Positions 37,701 through 48,212 of a DNA stretch of 64,000 bases are shown here, piece after piece. This stretch comes from Pelodera strongyloides. Its lineage: Eukaryota > Nematoda > Chromadorea > Rhabditida > Rhabditidae. Position numbers and translations under genes: made by a program. The stretch lies in the NCBI GenBank assembly GCA_036852015.1, contig JAANDG010000133.1:233245-297244 (forward strand), written 5' to 3'. Below the pieces are notes generated by a model. That model had not been told where the DNA came from. It searched no databases and was given only the letters and a program-made list of their open reading frames with translations. Position 1 is the first letter of the stretch. The number at the start of each line of letters is the position of its first letter.

Positions 37701-37857
37701 TGTTGTCTTAACGGAACCAGGTTGCCTTTTTTATAGAAGTACGACGAGTTCCTTTTCATATTTTACTTCCTACCTATTTCAGCGTCCTGGCGAGCAAGAA
37801 GAGAACGAAGCCGCCTACGAAAGTGGAATTGACAGTGAAGAAGAAGAAGGAGAGTAG
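34767..37857 (+). CDS. Unknown 536-aa protein, downstream partner in probable operon
   Basis: Family not recognised. Exons: 34767-34902, 35176-35280, 35358-35486, 35602-35717, 35802-36023, 36219-36302, 36422-36523, 36619-36771, 36900-37039, 37127-37222, 37332-37466, 37554-37671, 37783-37857; all phases agree. No signal peptide or TM segment is seen, so it is probably cytosolic or nuclear. Residues about 1-160 look globular and are rich in aromatic residues and proline (VEAWPVWYDLYTMRPL). About 160-265 is a low-complexity acidic Gln/Glu/Ser-rich linker (LQRQLIEYQAAQQA, DDGEETSEEGSQEESQ). About 266-500 is helical and charged (ELRSYVQVLRGI, LLRYYRDFLDAQVATLRGRP). The C-terminus is acidic (DSEEEEGE). 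The start follows GTGTTTAG by 7 bases and the upstream receptor stop by 147 bases, with no AATAAA between, as in a nematode operon. Protein-protein interaction is a guess from composition. Confidence 0.8.
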
Positions 37858-40800
37858 AGAGATGGAATATGGATGTGAGCAAAAGTATTTATCTAAGCTC
37901 TGATGTATTTGCGTGATTTGGAATCTCTCCCAATCAGAATGTTACAAGTTGACATTTTTATTAGTCCTCCAATTTCCAATTTTGTGTCCATAGTCTTTCC
38001 TGCTGCTTGCCTAAATTCTACTTGTTAGTAAAGTTCGGGTTCTTTGTTTCTTTTTCGTCTTTCTTCGAAACCCTGTGCTTCCTTGGGATCGATGTGGATA
38101 TTTCCGCCGTCAAATCATATAAAAAATACATATTATTGGATATATGTTCCTTTCCCGGAAACGTAGTATTTACTATTATAAAGTTTCTGATTGTACGCTA
38201 GTCGAGTGTAGCTGTTTATTACCGGTACTTTACTGGATTGTGCTTGCCCTCTGAAAATTTAACATTGTTTTTTATTAACCCCTTAACTCGTAGTATACAT
38301 AGTATTTTAGTCGTCTTACATATTCATGTTAGATCTCATTTCGTCTGATCTCACCTGTGCCAGGCCTCAGTCAGCAACATTTCGCATGGCTTTCGTATAT
38401 TCTCCGTACATCTTCCGACATCATCCGTACGTAAAAATAGGCCCAAAACTCAGACAATTATTGTGGAATTGTTGGTGAGACCTGGCCCCGATCAACTTCT
38501 TTTTTCCTCGTTGTAATAAATATTTTTTCTTTTAATTTAGCATTTGAGTGGTACAGGCTTAATTGTGAAATGTTTTGATCAGAATCATGGGGGAAAAGTT
38601 CCGCAGTGATGATATTTTGACGGCTTCCTTTGCCTGAAACCGAATAATTAAGACTGGAGTTCCACAGGCTCTTTAGTGTAGTTGTTATTTATTGTTCTTT
38701 ATCGGGTGGATAATCTAAAAGAAAATCAGTTTAGTGTTGATGGCAGGTGTATCCAAGGTGCATTGTGACCATGGCCGTATCTATGGACCGGTGTCCGGTC
38801 TTGTGCCGACTTTTTAGTGTGCCATTGGGCCATTCCTTATTGTTAGTCAACCAACAACATATACGGGCATAGTTACACTGGGACGATAATAGGACACGAA
38901 TGCGTAAGTTGATTGAAGCTGACTTTCATTGGGTTTTCAAATCACCTGTGTGGTGATAAATATGCTGTTTGTTGAATCACCTGGAAATAGTGATAATCAG
39001 TTTTAAACATTTCTTTGTGGAAAGTCATCCGTGACCTTCCAAAAAGTTTTTCATTAGTGTATTATGTTAGTACTTCCCAATGACTAATTTACTGTTCCGA
39101 TTTATGTCAAGGCTGCCCTACTCAAGTAACTGATCCAAATGTAGCCCTAACTGGGCTGGATATTCTACACAAGTAGTATGAGTAGTATTTGACAGAGAAT
39201 AACCATTTGACTTATTTTATAACACCTGAAGGTCCGGTATTGGTCTTATCATCTACTGTTCTCCTTTGTCGGTAGTGCTTACAATGAGGTTGTCTTTTGC
39301 ACTTTAAGCCCATTTTGTCATCAATGCTTGATATGTTGATCTGAAAGATAGACACTTTGGCAGCACTATATTAGATAGGTAGTCGTATTCTTGTTTCCCT
39401 GTTTTCATTATGTACTACTCAAAATCACAAGGGTCTAGGATTTTCTAGAAGAAACACTTAACTTTTCTTGAAAGCGCACAATCTATTTAATCATACGTTG
39501 TCTGAACTCGTAACCTGGCAACCGGAATCAAATACGTTATTGCGCTGGATGAACCGATGAACTGTCATTGGCATGTAATCTCAGCAAACAGATCGGCATA
39601 CCTTACTGTTAGATAGAAGAACAAAACATCTCTCTCGAAGCTGACTTTTTAGATTTGCATGTTTGTAACTAATTACTGCGGTTGACTCAGCAACTGTCAA
39701 TTCTCTCTCTCTCTCCCTCTCTACCTTGTACCTCCGTGCATGTCGTAGCTTTTCTTCTTTGCTAGTCTTTTTCTTGTAAACTTCCCTGTCATAAGCACGG
39801 ATCATATTTTCGTCACTGTTGACATTTTAACCCCCTGCACCTTCCTCATTGAAGTGTAATGTGATATTCATGTTGTCACCCAAGAAACTTTATTTCCCTA
39901 TTGCACTTCCGACTAAAAATTGGTAGGTTGAACAATTTTGTTCCGTAGGTGGCAATTATAATGGTTGACGGATTCAAGCATTTACCTAGGTCGCGCCTCA
40001 CTCAGAGTTCATTTACCACATCTGCGCTATTCGACTTTACTGGTGCTTTTCTATCAGCTCAGCTAATTGTTGCAATAGCAAGTCTATACTATTTTTATGC
40101 ATTCATCTTTTGAAATATATTTCGCTTTTATACATAATCCGCTTGGATTTACTCAAATTTCATCAATACTTAAATAACTATATAATACATAACTATACAA
40201 TTGCAAACATATTCCGTCATCGAACGGAAATGCTGGCAGTTAGGACGTAATATGCACACACTCATGCAAGATTATCCACTTCATAGGGCATATGTATGTA
40301 GTATAAAAAGAATAGGTCTTTGATCCTTCCTCACATATAACCCACATGTTATTACGTTTCTTTTTATTAACCTGGTCTTGGGATTTCTAATTTGCACGTT
40401 TTCGGCTTCAAATCATGAATCTGACAATGTCTGTGAATCCGTTGTGAATTGATAACTTTGTTAAAGAAACCTTAATTTTGTTGTTGTGTTGGATAGTACT
40501 TCTTCATTCGTGGAATTAAAGTGGTGTCTATTCTCTGTAGATATCAATATAGTAAAGCAACGAATTGGATATTAGCCTTGGCAAACATGCATGGTAATAA
40601 CATAATTCGACATCACCCATAATTTCCATCAAGGGTGTCGCTGTAGCTAAGTTACGGGACTCTCACTTGTTATTTTCTGAAACACTGAAAACGTCCTACT
40701 AATTTTTATTTTCGCATGATTCGTTCCCTTTGACTTTTTCGGATAAAAAAAGATTTAGTGAATGGGGTTGCTACGGGTTTCCGTGAAAAATGAACACACA

Positions 40801-41024
40801 AAAGACGCAGCACGTTTATAAAACGAATAAAGTAACGACGTACCTATGGATTTGAATGCGAAATATGTTTTTGTTTTGTTATGCATAAGTAATCAACCAC
40901 AAGCGTTCATTTGGCGAATTTCCAGCTAACGCGATGTGATTTTATATGGTTTCAAAACATTAGGTTGCTCTTTTCTATATGAATTGAAGTGTGTACAGGA
41001 AAAGTAAAGTAAATTTTCAGATGA
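37858..41024. other. Intergenic region, no gene seen
   Basis: AT-rich spacer between the unknown-protein gene and the TTLL11-type gene, both on +. It holds a pyrimidine-rich simple repeat at about 39701-39723 and only short, unconnected open frames. The acceptor AATTTTCAG (to 41020) precedes the next start codon. Confidence 0.5.
39701..39723 (+). repeat. CT-rich simple repeat
   Basis: A run of CT dinucleotides interrupted by CCC in intergenic DNA. Confidence 0.75.
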
Positions 41025-44000
41025 ATGGGCTGCGAGATTTCTTCGCATCAGCCCCTCGGGCCTTTCTTTGAGGTAATCTTTTTCTACAAATGTTTTTGTC
41101 ATTTTGTCAATTTGACAGCTCTAGAAGTTGGCAGTAATAAGAGTCACGCACGCTAAAGAAAAAAAAAGAAAAAAAAAGAGGGACAATATACATCATCATT
41201 TGTCAAAGGCGCCAAAAACGGAAGTAGCAACACATGAAGTATCGACATGATTGTTGATCATCTACAGTCAAACGCTTCTCTTCGTTTCAGAAGAAGCCCT
41301 CCCGTTCGACGGTCAGTCCGATAGTTTCGGTAAGGGCCGAGGATCTGATCACACCAGTCAAGCAAGCGGACGTCCATCAACTGCCGACGAAACCACACAC
41401 GAAATATCGGCCCATTACTGCAAAGAAACAATCAATAACATCGGAAGAGGATCTAATTGAAAACTCCGAACAACAATGTATGTTGATGTCGACTTTTTTC
41501 CGGGGCTTCGTTCGGACAAAGGATAGGTCTTATTAGAGGCGAATAGGGCTTGAATGTTCTGGTACCGTCTGAAGCCTAACACATAAAAGACAATTACAGC
41601 AGAGAAATCGGTTGACGATTTGTTCCTGTCCTACTCCTTTCGACCGGGATCTGTTGCATCAATGATGGAAAATCGACCACCCAGTGGAATCTCACAGTAT
41701 TGTTTCATAAACTACTTATTTGGGTTAAAACACATGTCGTTTTGGGGTGCAAAACACACTGAACAGGGTCTTGATATAAATATTCAAAGTATGTAGAAAC
41801 ATAGTTGAATAAGGCCGATATGTAACTTGATAGAAACTAACTACTAGTCCCTTTTCGTGCTTCCTTCACACGCGTTTACCGACCACGAAATCACACGAGA
41901 ACCTACACAATCGACACGTCGAGGTCCAAATCAAACCAACCGGTTGTATCGCTGTGCTCGAAGAAAATTGGAATCACAGAGGTATCTTAAGACATTCAGA
42001 ACTGCCTTCCACCCTTTACTATGAATATTAGTGATTTCCGCCCACCCTGTGCATTAGATATATTGAAAAAAGGTAAATGGTAGACACAGTGCATTAACGA
42101 ATATGAGTTCTCGTCTTGTTCCAGTTTCCTGAAGGCACTGAAGACAAACGGCCGTGTGATATCTACTGGCACAATGTTGTCTATCATGACATAAATAGGA
42201 TTGCCACGGCACCAAACTGCCGAGTCAATAAATTCCCGGGTATGTCTTATGTCTTGTTGCACTCCATCATTTTTCTTTTGTTATTCCATTTTCTTGGTAA
42301 TCGTCAGTGTGTAATTGCCATCCCGAAAGCTGCCTCACATTGCATCTTGTAAAGATATACAAATTTCTTTATTTTCATTTAGGTATGACTGAACTGGCAA
42401 AAAAGATCTCCTTAACCCACTCTATATGCTCAATGCAACGACTTTTTCCAGAGGAGTATGCGTTTTATCCAAAGGTGCTACATTTGTTACCTATATTAGA
42501 TACCGTTGAGTGTGTAGATCAAGAAGTGGAGGTTTTATGAGCTTTTTATCCTTTTAAACAAGATTTACCATTCAGTCTTGGTTCTTGCCGGCACATCTGG
42601 CCGACTTCAAAGAATATTTTGCCAAAGAAGTGTTTCGTGTACAAAAGACAGGCGCTGAACAACCGTGGTTTATCGTCAAGCCGGACGAAGGTATCTGTTT
42701 TTAAAAACGAACTATAACCTAATATTAAAGTACTGAATCATTTCATGGGGATTTTATCACTCAAATTTGGCTTAGTGAATTCCAATTCCGTGTGTGTTAC
42801 TTCTAGGAGCTCAAGGCACTGGCATTTACCTGATCAACTCTCCTTCTCAGTTGCAAAACATATCACAGCGACAGCTCGTTCAGGTTGTTATTGCTTATAT
42901 ACTCATTGTATTTGAGCCTGTTTCACAACTCACAATTAGAAGCAACGCTGCTAAAACGGCAGATAAAAATAGCAATGGTGCCTAATGTATCTGCCGATGT
43001 AGTAAGAAACGGAAACAATTTTCCGGTTTTCAGGAGTACATTGCTGATCCGTTTCTGATGACTGATCGTCTTAAATTTGATTTTCGCGTTTATGGAGTTA
43101 TACGGAGTATCAATCCACTGTCAATTTATGTGGCCCGGGAAGGTGAGAGTTATAAGATTATTATTTAATCAAGGTAAGATTATTATTACATGTAGATAAC
43201 TAATATTTTCAACCCATTCTTAATGTGCAGAATTAGCATTCTGCACTCATTATTATCCTTAGATTCCATATATATCACATTTATTCCACCATTAAGACCT
43301 TTACTTAAGGCATTATTTATTCATATAATATTATGTTGTTATTAGTCACCAAATACAGATTTATCTTCCATATTACTTTTGTTGTTATTACGACTTAATT
43401 AGATTACATCGGCGATATTTCCACGCAATTTCAGTATAATGTACTTTGCATATCATGTGATTTCCATATAAGCTCCCCCATTTACATATGTATAAATAGG
43501 GCCAGTGAACTGTTATATTTATCCCGACCGAATAAACCTTAGAAGGAAAAGTGTTCCGTGTTCTACATGGTGCACCGTCCGGGAATCGAACCCGGGCCGC
43601 CCGCGCGGCAGGCGAGCATTCTACCACTGAACCCACCTTTCTTTTCTATGGTCGTCTTGTCAATATAACTCTAATGTTAATTGGTAGCTTGAGGAACAGT
43701 TATTAATGGTATCTTAAAATATTTTTCTTCGGTTACTGTAACAAACCATCGGTAACAGGAATGGCCCGGTTTTGCACGGAAAAGTATGAGAAACCAACGT
43801 CGTCCAATTTCGAAAACCTCTACGCTCATTTGACTAACTATTCGCTGAACAAAGTGAATGACGCCTATATACACAGCAACTCGCTTCAGGATCAAATTAA
43901 AGGTCTGGTTTAAAGTGTATGTTTCACAATAAATAACAAATGGGTTAGGCGTATCCAGGAGCCTAATTATATTAGTGACAGTCTCCTCGTAAATAGTCTC

Positions 44001-46703
44001 TTACTGATTTTATCTCCTTGTCAGGATAGCGTTGAAAATGAGAAAAGCATTTGTCTCCACGGATAGTCGGATGGGATTAATTACCAAATTTTAGGCAGCA
44101 AACGTCTCTTATCCACTGTATTTCATCAATTGGAAGCTAGAGGATTAAGGACGAAACGACTGTGGCATGACATAAAGCTCATCATTGTTAAGGTATGATT
44201 TTGTTGTTGATAACCAGCTTGCTCCAGAAGGGTGCCGTCAGGCTGCATACCGGACACCTATGTGGTCAGGGCAAGCTTTTTCTGATCATTAGTACGCAAC
44301 AAAGTTTTACAACAATAATTAAATAACATACATAAAGGGAGAAAAGTTCGGGACATCTTTATTCCATTTGTGTGAGCTTCGAAGACATGAATATGACTTT
44401 TCGAACAGACAAATGTTCACTCCAATTTGCAGACAGTGCTCGCCATGTTGCCAGAGATAATGCTTCACTACGAACATCACTTCATGGATCAGCCTGGACC
44501 ACAGTGTTTCCAGGTAAACAACCACCAAGTTCATTTTGGAAAAGCGAATTCTGTTGGCTGCACATGGATCATTAAAGTGTGTCTTCAGATAATGGGTTTC
44601 GACATAATGATGAAAGCAAATGGTGAACCAATGTTGTTGGAAGTCAATGCAGCACCGTCACTCTCTATAGATCATCAACTTCCGAGTCCGGGTTTGTGAC
44701 GTGGCTATTAACTTTTACCACTTCTCGTTTACAAGATGAGTTGCTTCAATGAACCCAAGAGCAAAAAGTTGAAAAAAGATCACATTTTAGGAAGATCATT
44801 GCAAGACTACGGAAGCGATGTTCCAAGGGTTCGAAGTGTTGTTGATGAGGTTAGCTTTTAGCTTTCTTATGTGTAAAAGTCACGTATTTTATGCACCAGT
44901 ATTCATAACTTGCTTTGGACATGACCGCTACTGATTTAGGTGATAAAGATTCCCCTTGTTCGTGACACTCTTCTTCTCGTTCTCAATATGCTCGATCAGG
45001 AATACGGAATGTCAAATCGATCCAGGTTATAATCATATAATTTATTGTTCGCAATATTGCGAGACACATAATTATATGGGTACCCCAAGAAGAACATGCT
45101 TCACAACAGATAACGCGCGAATACATACATATTCTCTCTAAAATTCTAAGCTTGTAAATACCTTATGTATAAAGCGCGAATACTTTACATGTTTCAGCAA
45201 CAGTGCATCTTCGAACGATAATTCGAATATTCCCGGAAAGACTCAAGATGATATGGGCACGTTGAAAGAAAAGACCAAGCCACATCTATCAGAGGTTAGT
45301 GAACCTTTATCAACAGAACATGGTTGATTTCATGAAAAGTAGCATATCACCTCTTGTGCAGAATTGCTATGTCACCGTGTACAACGAGAAATTCAAGTTA
45401 GCAGTAGCCAAATGGATGACTAATTCAGATATTTCCCAACCGATATGGTCAGCACAGCGGTCACCTTCTCTTCTTGGATAAAGCAGTTTACCTATTCATG
45501 CAATTTGTGAACTTAAGAATTACAATTAACATTACTAGCACGGGACTCAAGCAGTTTATCAAGTAAGTTTACATCACAGTTCATCCTATATATAAATGTC
45601 CCTGTTCTGCATTGTTTATGTATACCTTAATGGAAAAATGTCCTCCTGGATGAACTCTGTGCTTAAAAGTATTACCTCAACATTTGCTATGTAAGTCTCG
45701 CATTGTTGGGTACATTTGACGTATCCATAGTTGGGAGCATTACTGTGACACTTTCTTCACTACATAGCCACCTTAAACTGATTTTCGCAGTGGCAGTGGC
45801 ACTTTAAATGTTATTATTACGTTGCTCAGATTTTTACAATTCAGAAAATGCAACCTGAGCAATGTGGTCTCCCTTCAAGAAGAAGTCGACGCAAAGATGG
45901 CAGAGATTCATTACTTCTTTACTGGCGATCCAACAACATTATCCACAGGCAAGGAAGGAGTCATCATATTATTTTGTACTTGAATCACTTGTCCAATTTG
46001 GAATGATATATATAGGGGTGGATAGTGATGAAATGCCGAACTTTGTAGATGACTAATAAGAAATTGCAGCCTAATTTACGCGTATTTTCTAACAACATAT
46101 TATTGTTCAGGTCTTTCATTTCACGGCTTCCTGCAGTTTCTGTTCTTTGTTGCTGAGCGAAAATTTACTTCTGACGAGTCCATTCTGACGAAGATGCAAC
46201 GTCTCCTCACTTATTGTGATACGTCACTGAGACATTACGGAGTGAGAAGTGCTAGGTTACGGAGGAGCGAAGTTGACACAAACTCAAGAGAACAGTGAGT
46301 ATTTGTTAATATTTATTACAATTTATTTCAATTCGTCTCTCTATGTTCAATGACTGAACAAAAGTAAACCATGAATTCGTGAGTTCGTCGCCCGCGTGGC
46401 CTAATGGATAAGGCGTCTGACTTCTAATCAGAAGATTGTCGGTTCGATCCCGGCCGTGGGCTTACGTTTTGCGTGTTCATTTTTTGATGATAAAGTCTTC
46501 ATAACTAACAATGAGTAAACAAAGCAATGTAGTAAAAGGTATTTTTCAGTCCTGTTGAGATCTATATGTTGCCAATGAGGATGAGAAACAAAAAACGGTC
46601 AAAATCGTCGACGTTCTCTACGTCAAAAGCAAGAGCGAGAACCGACAGGAATAATAATCCGAATGGAGCTTTCTCACTTCCTCGCATATCCCATGGATAT
46701 TAG
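41025..46703 (+). CDS. ttll-11: Tubulin polyglutamylase, TTLL11 type
   Basis: A tubulin-tyrosine-ligase-like enzyme that adds glutamates to tubulin tails, probably in cilia. Exons: 41025-41072, 41291-41477, 41600-41701 (end uncertain), 41848-41981, 42125-42239, 42383-42474, 42576-42690, 42807-42883, 43034-43142, 43759-43902, 44095-44192, 44433-44513, 44589-44691, 44791-44849, 44940-45025, 45198-45294, 45362-45447, 45539-45562, 45845-45948, 46111-46294, 46550-46703, giving 732 aa. TTLL11 features: CDIYWHNVVYHD, NKFPGMTELAKKISL, FPEEYAFYPKSW, the ATP-grasp FIVKPDEGAQGTGIYLI (about 256-272), KFDFRVYG, HLTNYSLNK, and the metal/ATP site GFDIMMK...LLEVNAAPS. The N-terminus MGCEIS fits dual acylation (Gly2, Cys3). 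The start is 4 bases after AATTTTCAG. The intron after 45948 has a GC donor. The exon 3/4 junction and the donor at 45448 are weak. AATAAA at 47048-47053. Confidence 0.93.
43571..43641 (-). tRNA. Degenerate tRNA-Gly(GCC)-like gene, probably a pseudogene
   Basis: Reverse-strand sequence with a canonical Gly D-arm (GTTCAGTGGTAGAATGCTCG), anticodon arm with GCC (CTCGC-CTGCCGC-GCGGG) and T-arm (CCGGGTTCGAATCCCGG). The 3' acceptor strand ACGGTGC would need GCACCGT, but the 5' end reads GAAAGGT, leaving three mismatched pairs. Position 37 is G where Gly tRNAs usually have A. Directly after the discriminator A the genome reads CCA (43570-43568), which nuclear tRNA genes normally lack. It sits antisense in an intron of the TTLL11-type gene. 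A retro-derived tRNA fragment is likely. Confidence 0.65.
46390..46462 (+). tRNA. tRNA-Arg(UCU), intronic
   Basis: A 73-base tRNA with a full cloverleaf: acceptor GCCCGCG pairing CGTGGGC (one G-T), D-arm GGCCTAATGGATAAGGC, anticodon arm CTGACTTCTAATCAG with anticodon TCT, and T-arm GTCGGTTCGATCCCGGC. Discriminator T, no intron. It lies on the same strand within the last intron (46295-46549) of the TTLL11-type gene and has an identical copy at 47416. Confidence 0.96.
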
Positions 46704-48212
46704 ATTAATGACAGACAAAACCACAAAGTTAAAGGCTCCTTTAGGGTGTCTACGTGTCTAGTCAACACAGCAGGCATGCAATTTTTTCCGTCAGCTTATG
46801 TGAATTTCCTTTGTCAATCATACTTATTTGATGGGCTATGAGGTATAATAAGTGGAACAAAATGCAAAAACAGTCTAGTTGCTTTTCATCCTACAGTTAT
46901 GTGAATATAGAAAACATTGACGCATACAAATGTACAGTTTTTATTTCTCCCCTCGCTCTTTCTTGAAATGTGTGGTGGAGCTGATATATCTTATTTATCA
47001 ACAAAGAATGGTGCTCTTTATATCCCGTGAAACTTCTGTCTGTTTCGAATAAACCTTTTTCATTCAACTGTTGTCTGTATTTTTCTCGATTGCTGGTAGG
47101 GATGGCGTGATAATCATGGGATTGAAAGTGATTCGCGGTTCTGCATCAAAGCTCTTCGAGCTAACAAAGGGAAGATGCACAGTTCAAGAAATCAAAAGGA
47201 GAAATCATTTATACACAACTGATCAATGCGCAATCTAAAATGTGTACAAATTCCTCACACTCCAGCCCTTACTTTTTTTGCTACGTAATTTTAGCAGCCT
47301 GTTAATATTTATTTTTATTTTGACTACTCAAATAACTAAAGCATCTGACGCTTAATTTACAATTTCAGAACCTTCGTCCTCCTCCATATGAAATGGAGGC
47401 AACATGCAGACAGCCGCCCGCGTGGCCTAATGGATAAGGCGTCTGACTTCTAATCAGAAGATTGTCGGTTCGATCCCGGCCGTGGGCTTACGTTTTGCGC
47501 GGGTTATTAGCAACATTTCTATGGTATTATTATAAAATATTTGTAATTGCATATTTATGCTCTTCTCGAAATCCTTTGGTATTGCGTACCCTTTTGATAT
47601 CCTTGAACGAACTCATCTTTGCCAAACTAGGCGTCGTGATATCTCATTTACATGGTGTGTCTCCCCTCTCTAGTGAAAGAAAAAATCATATTTACTTATC
47701 AATCGTAGAAAACGAGTTGACGCTAAAATTCTACGAACAATTTTAGCTGGCCTTTATGGGGTTTGCAAGTATCCAAAAAAATTCTGTGATTCTGTCAATA
47801 CTACCGTATTTATGCACGAAACATGCATGAAAAATTTCTCGGGTAGTTCCAAAACATTAAATTTTTTGCACACTTGGAATCCCAATTACACTTTCTTTTC
47901 GTAACTGATCTTTAATCCTATACGTTTGGACTTTCATCGTCTTCATAACTTGGGCAATTGCACTGCGCCTCGGGACACGGGGAAATAAAATAATTTCTCG
48001 ATAAAGAACCAATTGACTCGTCACGCCCATCTGCGCATGACTCCATCCATTCGTTGATCTACACGGCCGCACATACATATGCTTGTTCTTACTTTCTCCT
48101 ATCCTTTCCGTTCTCAGTTATTCTTCTTATTGCTGTTATTGTTCGAAATTCCTCTCGTCTCGATTCGCTTTGTATTACATTTTACTTTGGTTCAGGAAAA
48201 CTTTCCACGAAA
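46704..48212. other. Intergenic region with a tRNA
   Basis: Contains the TTLL11-type 3'UTR with AATAAA at 47048-47053, the tRNA-Arg at 47416-47488, and short frames with no motif. GGTTCAG (to 48195) is the acceptor before the pseudophosphatase start. Confidence 0.55.
47416..47488 (+). tRNA. tRNA-Arg(UCU), second copy
   Basis: Identical over all 73 bases to the tRNA at 46390-46462. The 3' flank TTACGTTTTGCG-type sequence is also shared for about 12 bases, showing a recent local duplication. Intergenic, 712 bases after the TTLL11-type stop codon. Confidence 0.96.
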
